Positions 42,006 to 49,242 of a DNA stretch of 54,751 bases are shown in pieces. A program made the translations under genes and the position numbers. The DNA is from Pseudarthrobacter sp. AL07. GTDB lineage: Bacteria; Actinomycetota; Actinomycetes; Actinomycetales; Micrococcaceae. The stretch is from positions 1-54,751 of the forward strand of contig NZ_JASBRB010000020.1 in assembly GCF_029960665.1 (NCBI RefSeq), read 5' to 3'. Below the pieces are notes generated by a model. The model saw only the letters and a list, made by a program, of their open reading frames with translations. It was not told the origin of the DNA and made no database searches. Position 1 is the first letter of the stretch. Each line of letters starts with the position of its first letter.

Positions 42006-43550
42006 ATGACGTTCACCGCTCCTGTTACCACCACCCACTACGTTCCGCAGGACCTTCCCACGCACATCCAGCACTACATCAACGGCCAGTTCGTTGACTC
42101 CGTGGGTGGCAAGACCTTTGATGTCCTGGACCCGGTTTCCAACACGAACTACGCCACCGCCGCGGCCGGCCAGAAGGAAGACATCGACCTCGCCGTCGCC
42201 GCCGCCCGTAAAGCGTTCACCAACGGCCCGTGGCCGAAGATGAAGCCACGCGAACGTGCCCGCGTCCTGAACAGGATTGCCGATGCCGTCGAGGCCCAGG
42301 AAGCACGGCTCGCGGAACTCGAGACCTTTGACACCGGCCTGCCCATCACCCAGGCCAAGGGCCAGGCCCTCCGCGCCGCGGAGAACTTCCGGTTCTTCGC
42401 GGACCTGATCGTGGCCCAGTTCGACGATGCCATGAAGGTCCCCGGCGCCCAGATCAACTACGTCAACCGCAAACCAATCGGCGTCGCCGGCCTCATCACC
42501 CCGTGGAACACCCCGTTCATGCTCGAGTCCTGGAAGCTCGCCCCAGCCCTGGCCACCGGCAACACCGTGGTTCTCAAACCCGCCGAATTCACCCCGCTCT
42601 CCGCATCACTCTGGGCACAGATCTTCAAAGACGCCGGCCTGCCGGACGGTGTGTTCAACCTGGTCAACGGCCTCGGCGAGGAAGCCGGCGACGCCCTCGT
42701 CAAGCACCCGGACGTCCCGCTGATCTCCTTCACCGGCGAGACCACCACCGGGCAGACGATCTTCCGCAACGCCGCCGCCAACCTCAAGGGCCTGTCCATG
42801 GAACTCGGCGGCAAATCCCCGTGCGTGGTGTTCGCCGACGCCGACCTCGACGCCGCGATCGACTCCGCCCTGTTCGGTGTCTTCTCGCTCAACGGCGAAC
42901 GCTGCACCGCCGGCTCCCGCATCCTCGTCGAACGCGCCATCTACGACGAGTTCTGCGAAAAGTACGCCGCCCGGGCCAAGAAGATCGTGGTCGGGGATCC
43001 GCACGACCCCAAAACCGAAGTCGGCGCCCTGGTCCACCCCGAGCACTACGACAAGGTCGCCTCCTACGTGGAAATCGGCAAGTCCGAAGGCCGGCTCCTC
43101 GCCGGCGGCGGACGGCCTGACCACCTCCCCGAAGGCAACTACATCGCACCCACCGTATTCGCCGACGTCGCCCCGGACGCGCGGATCTTCCAGGAGGAGA
43201 TCTTCGGCCCCGTCGTCGCCATCACCCCCTTCGACTCGGACGAGGAAGCCCTGGCCCTGGCGAACAACACCCGCTACGGGCTGGCCGCCTACATCTGGAC
43301 CCAGAACCTGACCCGCGCGCACAACTTCTCCCAGAACGTCGAAGCCGGCATGGTCTGGCTCAACAGCCACAACGTCCGGGACCTCCGCACCCCCTTCGGC
43401 GGCGTCAAAGCCTCGGGCCTGGGCCACGAAGGCGGCTACCGCTCCATCGACTTCTACACCGACCAGCAAGCCGTGCACATCAGTCTCGGCACGGTCCACA
43501 CGCCAAAATTTGGCAGCATCGACGACGCCGCGGCAGCCGGCGACAGCTAG
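42006..43550 (+). CDS. hpaE: 5-carboxymethyl-2-hydroxymuconate semialdehyde dehydrogenase
   Basis: A 514-residue ALDH-superfamily enzyme of the HpaE/HpcC group. Key features are ITPWNTPFMLESWKLAPALATGN, FTGETTTGQ, general base in MELGGKSPCVV and nucleophile C300 in NGERCTAGS. NT-PFM in place of NFP is typical of HpaE. It oxidises the ring-cleavage product 5-carboxymethyl-2-hydroxymuconate semialdehyde to the dicarboxylate with NAD+. The ATG follows TTAGGAAACAAC. It is followed after 39 bases by hpaD, the enzyme that makes its substrate. Confidence 0.93.
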   Translation: MTFTAPVTTTHYVPQDLPTHIQHYINGQFVDSVGGKTFDVLDPVSNTNYATAAAGQKEDIDLAVAAARKAFTNGPWPKMKPRERARVLNRIADAVEAQEARLAELETFDTGLPITQAKGQALRAAENFRFFADLIVAQFDDAMKVPGAQINYVNRKPIGVAGLITPWNTPFMLESWKLAPALATGNTVVLKPAEFTPLSASLWAQIFKDAGLPDGVFNLVNGLGEEAGDALVKHPDVPLISFTGETTTGQTIFRNAAANLKGLSMELGGKSPCVVFADADLDAAIDSALFGVFSLNGERCTAGSRILVERAIYDEFCEKYAARAKKIVVGDPHDPKTEVGALVHPEHYDKVASYVEIGKSEGRLLAGGGRPDHLPEGNYIAPTVFADVAPDARIFQEEIFGPVVAITPFDSDEEALALANNTRYGLAAYIWTQNLTRAHNFSQNVEAGMVWLNSHNVRDLRTPFGGVKASGLGHEGGYRSIDFYTDQQAVHISLGTVHTPKFGSIDDAAAAGDS

Positions 43551-43589
43551 TCCCCGCCCCCCTTACCTGCTCAAAGAAGAGAGAACACC

Positions 43590-44669
43590 ATGACCAACTT
43601 CGTTCCCACCCCCACCGTTCCGGCCCCGGACATCGTCCGCTGCGCCTACATGGAAATTGTGGTCACCGACCTCGCTAAATCGCGCGAGTTCTACGTCGAC
43701 GTCCTGGGCCTGCACGTCACCGAGGAAGACGAAAACAACATCTATCTGCGCCCCCTCGAGGAGTTCATCCACCACAACCTGGTCCTGCGCAAGGGACCCA
43801 TCGCCGCCGTCGCCGCTTTCGCCTACCGGGTGAAGTCGCCCGCCGAAGTGGACGCCGCCGAGGCCTACTACAAGGAACTCGGGTGCCGGGTTGAGCGCCG
43901 CAAGGACGGCTTCACCAAGGGAATCGGTGATTCCGTCCGCGTCGAGGACCCGCTGGGCTTCCCCTACGAATTCTTCTACGACGTGGAGCATGTGGAACGC
44001 CTCACCCAGCGCTACGACCTCTACTCCGCCGGTGAACTGGTCCGCCTGGACCACTTCAACCAGGTCACCCCCGACGTGCCCCGCGGGCGTGCCTACCTCG
44101 AAGACCTCGGCTTCCGCGTCTCTGAAGACATCAAGGACTCCGACGGCGTGACCTACGCCGCGTGGATGCACCGCAAACAGACCGTCCACGACACCGCCCT
44201 GACCGGCGGCAACGGCCCGCGCATGCACCACGTCGCCTTCGCCACCCACGAAAAACACAACATCATCCAGATCTGCGACAAAATGGGCGCCCTGCGCATC
44301 AGCGACCGGATCGAACGCGGCCCCGGCCGGCACGGCGTCTCGAACGCCTTCTACCTCTACATCCTGGACCCCGACGGGCACCGCATCGAGATCTACACCC
44401 AGGACTACTACACCGGCGATCCCGACAACCCCACCGTCACCTGGGACGTCCACGACAACCAGCGCCGCGACTGGTGGGGCAACCCCGTAGTCCCCTCCTG
44501 GTACACCGAGGCCTCCCTGGTCCTGGACCTCGACGGCAACCCCCAGCCCGTCATCGAACGCACCGACGCCTCCGAAATGGCCGTCACCGTCGGCGCCGAC
44601 GGCTTCTCCTACACCCGTAAGGACGCAGAGAGCGCAGCCGAAGGGTTCAAGCTCGGGGCGCAGCTGTAG
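43590..44669 (+). CDS. hpaD: 3,4-dihydroxyphenylacetate 2,3-dioxygenase (type I extradiol)
   Basis: A 359-residue vicinal-oxygen-chelate dioxygenase with four repeat modules. The metal ligands fall exactly at H155 (VRLDHFN), H214 (MHHVAF) and E267 (HRIEIYTQ), and second-sphere H200 and Y257 are also in place. This numbering is that of the well-studied Fe(II) HPCD of Brevibacterium fuscum and Mn(II) MndD of Arthrobacter globiformis. It cleaves homoprotocatechuate next to the two hydroxyls with O2. Sequence alone does not tell iron from manganese. GAGAGAACACC precedes the ATG, and hpaH follows after 2 bases. Confidence 0.96.
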   Translation: MTNFVPTPTVPAPDIVRCAYMEIVVTDLAKSREFYVDVLGLHVTEEDENNIYLRPLEEFIHHNLVLRKGPIAAVAAFAYRVKSPAEVDAAEAYYKELGCRVERRKDGFTKGIGDSVRVEDPLGFPYEFFYDVEHVERLTQRYDLYSAGELVRLDHFNQVTPDVPRGRAYLEDLGFRVSEDIKDSDGVTYAAWMHRKQTVHDTALTGGNGPRMHHVAFATHEKHNIIQICDKMGALRISDRIERGPGRHGVSNAFYLYILDPDGHRIEIYTQDYYTGDPDNPTVTWDVHDNQRRDWWGNPVVPSWYTEASLVLDLDGNPQPVIERTDASEMAVTVGADGFSYTRKDAESAAEGFKLGAQL

Positions 44670-44671
44670 CC

Positions 44672-45457
44672 ATGCTAGATGCCAAGACCATTGAGGCCAT
44701 CGCCGACGAATTGCTGGAGGCTGGCCGGTCCCGCACCCCCGTCCCCCGGCTGACTGCGCGATATCCAGGGATGACGGTGGAGGATTCGTACGCCGTGCAG
44801 CAGTTGTGGCGGCGGCGGAACGAGGAAGCCGGACGCACCCTGGTGGGCCGCAAAATCGGCCTCACGTCCAAGGCCATGCAGGCCGCCACAGGCATCACCG
44901 AACCGGACTACGGCGCCATCTTCGATGACATGGTTCTGGACACCGGCTGCTCCGTGGAGTGGGACAAATACACCCACCCCCGGGTGGAAGTGGAACTCGC
45001 GTTTGTCCTCAAGAGCGCACTCAAAGGCCCCGGCTGCACCATCTTCGATGTCCTCAACGCCACCGACTACGTGGTTCCGGCCCTCGAGATCCTGGACTCG
45101 CGGATCGAAATGGAGGGCCGGACCATCGTGGACACCATCGCCGACAACGCCGCGATGGGCGCCATGGTGATCGGCGGCAACCCCGTCAAGCCCGACGCCG
45201 TCGACCTCCGCTGGGTCGCAGCAATCCTCTACAAAAACCAAACCGTGGAGGAAACCGGTGTGGCCGCCGGCGTCCTGGACCACCCCGCCAACGGCGTGCA
45301 CTGGCTGGCGAACAAGATCGCCGCCCACGGGGACGGGATGAAGGCCGGGGACATCATCCTCGCCGGCTCTTTCACCCGCCCCATGTGGGTACACAAAGGC
45401 GACACCGTCCACGCCGACTACGGACCACTGGGGGTAGTGACATGCCGCTTCGAATAG
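44672..45457 (+). CDS. hpaH: 2-oxo-hept-4-ene-1,7-dioate hydratase
   Basis: A 261-residue protein of the MhpD/HpaH hydratase group in the FAH superfamily. It has YAVQQLWRRRNEEAGRTLVGRKIGLTSKAMQ near the N-terminus, the metal-binding ExE in HPRVEVELAFVL, DYVVPALEILDSRIEM, and the C-terminal GDIILAGSFTRPM. It adds water to 2-oxohept-4-ene-1,7-dioate, giving the substrate of the HpaI aldolase. Metal (Mg2+ or Mn2+) dependence is expected. The gene starts 2 bases after hpaD and overlaps hpaI by 16 bases, so all three are coupled. Confidence 0.94.
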   Translation: MLDAKTIEAIADELLEAGRSRTPVPRLTARYPGMTVEDSYAVQQLWRRRNEEAGRTLVGRKIGLTSKAMQAATGITEPDYGAIFDDMVLDTGCSVEWDKYTHPRVEVELAFVLKSALKGPGCTIFDVLNATDYVVPALEILDSRIEMEGRTIVDTIADNAAMGAMVIGGNPVKPDAVDLRWVAAILYKNQTVEETGVAAGVLDHPANGVHWLANKIAAHGDGMKAGDIILAGSFTRPMWVHKGDTVHADYGPLGVVTCRFE

Positions 45458-46245
45458 AAGACACCTTCCGTCACGCCCTCACCGCGGCGGACCGGCCGCT
45501 GGCGGGGATGTGGGTCTGCTCCGGCAGCCCGCTGATCGCCGAACTTTGCGCCGGATCCGGCCTGGACTGGCTTCTGGTGGACGCCGAGCACAGCCCCAAC
45601 AGCCTCGAATCCATCCTCGTCCAACTCCAGGCCATCCACGGCTACCCGGTCCACACGCTCGTCCGCCCGCCGGTCAACGACACCGTGCTCATCAAGCAGT
45701 ACCTGGACGTCGGCGTGCAGAACCTGCTGATCCCCATGGTGAACTCTGCGGCCGAAGCGGAAGCGGCAGTTGCCGCCACCCGTTACCCGCCCCACGGCGT
45801 CCGGGGTGTGGGATCCGCGCTGGCCCGCGCCGCCCGCTGGAACCGGATCCCGGACTACCTCACCCGCGCCAGCGAGACCATCAGCGTCACCGTGCAAATT
45901 GAATCGACGGCGTCAGTTGAGGCCGTCGAGGAGATCCTCGCGGTGGACGGTGTGGACGCCATCTTCCTGGGACCATCCGACCTCGCCGCCTCCATGGGCC
46001 TGCTGGGACAGCAGGAACACGAAGAGGTTCGCGCCGCCGTCGAGCACTGCCTCGCTGCAGCCAAGAGGGCCGGCAAACCGGCCGGTGTGAACGCCTTCAA
46101 CCCCGATACCGCCCGGCACTACCTCGACAGCGGTGCCAGCTTCTTCCTGGTGGGCGCCGACGTCGCCCTCCTGGCCCGCGGCTCCGAAGCCCTCGCGGCC
46201 GAATTCATCACGCCCGACGGCGACGAAACGCCCGCCAGCTACTGA
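45442..46245 (+). CDS. hpaI: 4-hydroxy-2-oxoheptanedioate aldolase
   Basis: A 267-residue class II aldolase of the HpcH/HpaI family starting at an ATG within the hpaH tail. Family motifs are GMWVCSGSPLIAELCAGSG, LLVDAEHSPN, the PMVNSAAEAEAAVAATRYPPHGVRG block, and metal ligands in TVQIESTASVEAVEEI and FLGPSDLAAS. It splits 4-hydroxy-2-oxoheptanedioate into pyruvate and succinate semialdehyde. The next gene, a semialdehyde dehydrogenase, removes the latter. No earlier start gives a better N-terminus, since IEDTFRHALTA is the usual beginning. Confidence 0.95.
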   Translation: MPLRIEDTFRHALTAADRPLAGMWVCSGSPLIAELCAGSGLDWLLVDAEHSPNSLESILVQLQAIHGYPVHTLVRPPVNDTVLIKQYLDVGVQNLLIPMVNSAAEAEAAVAATRYPPHGVRGVGSALARAARWNRIPDYLTRASETISVTVQIESTASVEAVEEILAVDGVDAIFLGPSDLAASMGLLGQQEHEEVRAAVEHCLAAAKRAGKPAGVNAFNPDTARHYLDSGASFFLVGADVALLARGSEALAAEFITPDGDETPASY

Positions 46246-46266
46246 CCACTCCAAAGGACTTCTTAG

Positions 46267-47772
46267 ATGACAGCTTCTTCAACTCTCTCTCCTGCCGTGT
46301 CACCGGAACGTGAATCCGCGCTGCTCGCCTCCGTGCCCACCGGCCTGCTCATCGGCGGGCAGTGGCGGGACGCGTCCGACGGCGGCACGTTCGATGTCCA
46401 CGACCCCGCCACCGGGGAGGTGCTCGCCACCCTAGCGTCCGCCACGAGCGACGACGCACTCGCCGCACTCGACGCAGCCGATGCAGCCCAGGCATCCTGG
46501 GCGCGCACCGCACCCCGTGAACGCGCCGAGATCCTGCGCCGCGCCTTCGACCTGATCACCGAACGCGCCGAAGACTTCGCGTTGCTCATGACCCTGGAAA
46601 TGGGCAAGCCACTGGCCGAAGCCCGCGGCGAAGTCACCTACGGCGCCGAATTCCTGCGCTGGTTCTCCGAAGAAGCCGTCCGGGACTACGGCCGCTACCT
46701 CACCACCCCCGAGGGCAAAAACAAGATCCTGGTCCAGCACAAACCCGTGGGCCCCTGCCTGCTCATCACGCCCTGGAACTTCCCCCTCGCCATGGCCACC
46801 CGCAAAGTCGCCCCGGCAGTCGCCGCCGGCTGCACCATGGTCCTCAAACCCGCCAAACTCACACCCCTGACATCGCATCTGTTCGCGCAGACCATGATGG
46901 AGGCCGGCCTCCCGGCCGGTGTCCTGAACGTGGTCTCCTCCTCATCGGCTGCCGGGATTTCCGCTCCGCTACTGAAGGACTCCCGCCTGCGAAAGGTTTC
47001 CTTCACTGGCTCCACCCCCGTGGGCAAACGCCTCATCGCCGACGCCGCGCAGAACGTGCTGCGTACCTCCATGGAGCTCGGAGGGAACGCCCCGTTCATC
47101 GTCTTCGAGGACGCCGACCTGGACAAAGCCGTCGAAGGTGCCATGGCCGCGAAAATGCGGAACATGGGCGAAGCCTGCACCGCCGCCAACCGCTTCCTGG
47201 TCCAGGAATCCGTGGCCGCCGAGTTCACGAAAAGGTTCGCCGCCGCCATGGGCGCCCTCACCACCGGCCGGGGCACCGAACCAGCCACCCAGGTGGGCCC
47301 GCTCATTGACGCCGACGCCCGGGATGACGTGCACGCCCTGGTAAGCGCCGCCGTCGACGCCGGTGCCACCGCCGTAACCGGAGGAGCCCCCGTAGACGGG
47401 CCCGGATACTTCTACCAGCCCACCGTCCTGGCCAACGTGCCGAACGACGCGGAGATCCTCCGACAGGAAATCTTCGGCCCCGTCGCCCCGGTCACCACCT
47501 TTGCCACCGAGGAAGACGCCATCGGATTGGCTAATGCCAGCGAATACGGCCTCGCGTCCTACGTCTACAGCCGCAACTTCAACCGTTTACTGCGCGTGGC
47601 CGAACAGATCGAGTTCGGCATGGTCGGTTTCAACGCCGGGGTCATCTCCAACGCGGCCGCGCCCTTCGGCGGAGTCAAGCAATCCGGGCTCGGACGTGAA
47701 GGCGGATCCGAAGGGATCGCCGAATACACCACCACCCAATACATCGGCATAGCAGACCCATACGCTCGCTGA
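46267..47772 (+). CDS. gabD: succinate-semialdehyde dehydrogenase
   Basis: A 501-residue ALDH of the GabD type. It has TPWNFPLAMATRKVAPAVAAGCTMVLKPA, FTGSTPVGKRL, general base in MELGGNAPFIVF, nucleophile Cys in NMGEACTAANRF, and the C-terminal PFGGVKQSGLGREGG. The ENxxP-type residues and AKL after KPA are as in succinate-semialdehyde enzymes. It converts the succinate semialdehyde from HpaI to succinate, so the pathway enters the TCA cycle. CCAAAGGACTTCTTAG precedes the ATG. It is the last gene of the cluster; no clear terminator follows. Confidence 0.92.
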   Translation: MTASSTLSPAVSPERESALLASVPTGLLIGGQWRDASDGGTFDVHDPATGEVLATLASATSDDALAALDAADAAQASWARTAPRERAEILRRAFDLITERAEDFALLMTLEMGKPLAEARGEVTYGAEFLRWFSEEAVRDYGRYLTTPEGKNKILVQHKPVGPCLLITPWNFPLAMATRKVAPAVAAGCTMVLKPAKLTPLTSHLFAQTMMEAGLPAGVLNVVSSSSAAGISAPLLKDSRLRKVSFTGSTPVGKRLIADAAQNVLRTSMELGGNAPFIVFEDADLDKAVEGAMAAKMRNMGEACTAANRFLVQESVAAEFTKRFAAAMGALTTGRGTEPATQVGPLIDADARDDVHALVSAAVDAGATAVTGGAPVDGPGYFYQPTVLANVPNDAEILRQEIFGPVAPVTTFATEEDAIGLANASEYGLASYVYSRNFNRLLRVAEQIEFGMVGFNAGVISNAAAPFGGVKQSGLGREGGSEGIAEYTTTQYIGIADPYAR

Positions 47773-48009
47773 CCACGCCCGAGTGGGCGTCCGTCCCGTT
47801 GTCGTTCCGGCGACGACAAGGGCCCTATCGAGTCGCCAGGATCCAGTTGCTGGCCCACGCCCACGTCGGCCCGCGCTTTATCGCATCTGGCAGATCCGGA
47901 CGAAGCCAGGTCCAAGCAGCTCGTCGAACTGCTCGCGCGCGGTCTGGCCCGAAGCCTCGACTACGCCTGACCAGCTCAGGGACGGCAAACTCAGGAGGCC
48001 GTCCCCAGG
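47773..48009. other. no intact gene; possible coding scrap
   Basis: A plus-strand frame at about 47875-47970 reads LSHLADPDEARSKQLVELLARGLARSLDYA and a stop, which may be the C-terminus of a lost protein. Nothing else is recognised. Confidence 0.35.
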
Positions 48010-48402
48010 CTATTCTGTTGGCCGTCGGACACTCTGCCAGAGACCGGCCAAGGCTGCGGCAATGTAGTCACACCCCATCACGGCGATCATCGACACCGCT
48101 CCACTCTCCGCTCCCCCACCGGCAACGTGGCCGGTACCGGCGGTATGCCCGGCGTGCGGAGCTGCACTTGTGAGGCTCCCGGTCAGCATAAATCCGTGAA
48201 TTGTCACCATCGCAAGCGACACCGCCATGGGCATCCGCGCAGACCCGGGATCTCCGCGGCGCCACAGCGACACAGCACACGGCACGCAAGCAGCCGTCAT
48301 GACCGCCGCCAGCGCCACCGCCACGGGATTCGTGTGCGTGGAGAGCATGAAGACGTATGACAACGCCCCTGCCGCTGCTGCCGCGAGCCGCGGATGCAGC
48401 AT
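48010..48402 (-). CDS. small membrane protein with uncertain start
   Basis: From the ATG at 48402 the product is 130 residues with three or four hydrophobic segments (AAAAAGALSYVFML, AVALAAVMTAACVPCAVSLW, PMAVSLAMVTIHGFMLTG, and SMIAVMGCDYIAAALAGLW). The ATG has no ribosome site. Upstream in the same frame, an excellent AAGGAGG (48469-48475) is followed by ACC ACG; the ACG at 48463-48465 stands where a start would be expected and would add 21 residues (TTHGLATPPQWQG). The gene may have lost its ATG by a T-to-C change. I do not recognise the family. Confidence 0.5.
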   Translation of the reverse strand: MLHPRLAAAAAGALSYVFMLSTHTNPVAVALAAVMTAACVPCAVSLWRRGDPGSARMPMAVSLAMVTIHGFMLTGSLTSAAPHAGHTAGTGHVAGGGAESGAVSMIAVMGCDYIAAALAGLWQSVRRPTE

Positions 48403-48612
48403 CCCGGGCTTGGCCGGAAGCGGTCGGCCCTGCCACTGCGGCGGGGTGGCCAGGCCGTGGGTCGTGGTCCTCCTTCACGGTTCCGATGACCATCATTGTT
48501 TCCCGCGGCCGGCGACGACGTCAGCAGCGGCCGCGCTCAGGGTTTGATTTCCCGCGCACGGATAGCGCGCCGCTGCCCGCAGGGACCGGCCGTGTTCAGC
48601 GCGAAGCGTGTT

Positions 48613-48870
48613 TCAGGGTGCAGCGTGCTGGCTGCGCCGCAGAACCATCGCGGCGATCCCGCCCAGGACGAACAATGCAACAGACGCGGCCATGGCGACC
48701 ACGAACGCCGCCGCCGGGCCCCGGGTCTCCGCCAGCTGGCCGGCGATGGAGGACCCGAAGGCCGTGCCGGCCACGATCCCGCTGGCCAGCACCGTCATGA
48801 CCGTAGCCATGCGTCCTGCCGGGGCCACCACCCCACCGATAAATAGGGCCCACAGGCCCGCACACTGCAC
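48613..48870 (-). pseudogene. MFS transporter, C-terminal fragment
   Basis: The minus strand encodes ALFIGGVVAPAGRMATVMTVLASGIVAGTAFGSSIAGQLAETRG followed by a last hydrophobic helix and RRSQH, the end of a major-facilitator drug transporter. The other ten or so helices are absent; upstream sequence is unrelated. A 5'-deleted relic. Confidence 0.65.
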
Positions 48871-48999
48871 CTGCCCCCCGGCATCAGTCCTTATTGCCGT
48901 CGAAAAAATCTCGTGCTTCTTGGCCGGCAGGTATGTTGTCGGTTGCGGAATCGTCTTCGCTGGCCTGTCCGGGGACTCGGCGTCGCCAGCCTGGCCTCC

Positions 49000-49110
49000 G
49001 AGCCTGGGCACCGGCTGCCGATGATCATTCATTGGCCGGGCATCACGGACCAGTCCGGAGTTGCCGCGACCAGGAATGACGCTCTGCTCTACAACATCGA
49101 CTACGCCCCC
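49000..49110 (+). pseudogene. sulfatase fragment interrupted by the transposon
   Basis: The frame reads PGHRLPMIIHWPGITDQSG and ATRNDALLYNIDYAP, a well-conserved part of sulfatase/phosphodiesterase-type enzymes. It then loses similarity exactly where the left end of the Tn3-family element is expected. No sulfatase sequence is seen to the right of the element, so more than simple insertion has happened. Confidence 0.6.
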
Positions 49111-49147
49111 GGCCTTGGGGACTATCGGTACAGCGGATGGCGGTAAG
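49109..49147 (+). repeat. left terminal repeat of the transposon (tentative)
   Basis: This stretch shares CTTGG, ATCGG-N-AC and GCG-N-TAAG, in order and nearly the same spacing, with the right end read inwards. It is clearly diverged. An alternative outer edge is the GGGG at 49117. Confidence 0.4.
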
Positions 49148-49242
49148 CACTTGACCGTGATCGTTTAACGCAGGCGAGCCATGGTGCGCGGAGTTTCGTC
49201 GGAAGACTGTCGATTGCTGGTGGGGCGGCTATTGTCGGTCTC

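Noticed and set aside
42606..43499. 297-codon minus-strand frame opposite hpaE
   Set aside because: Val/Gly/Asp-rich shadow of hpaE; similar frames exist opposite hpaD and hpaH.
46263..46878. Minus-strand frames within the succinate-semialdehyde dehydrogenase gene
   Set aside because: Antisense to a complete ALDH gene; no ribosome site or motif.
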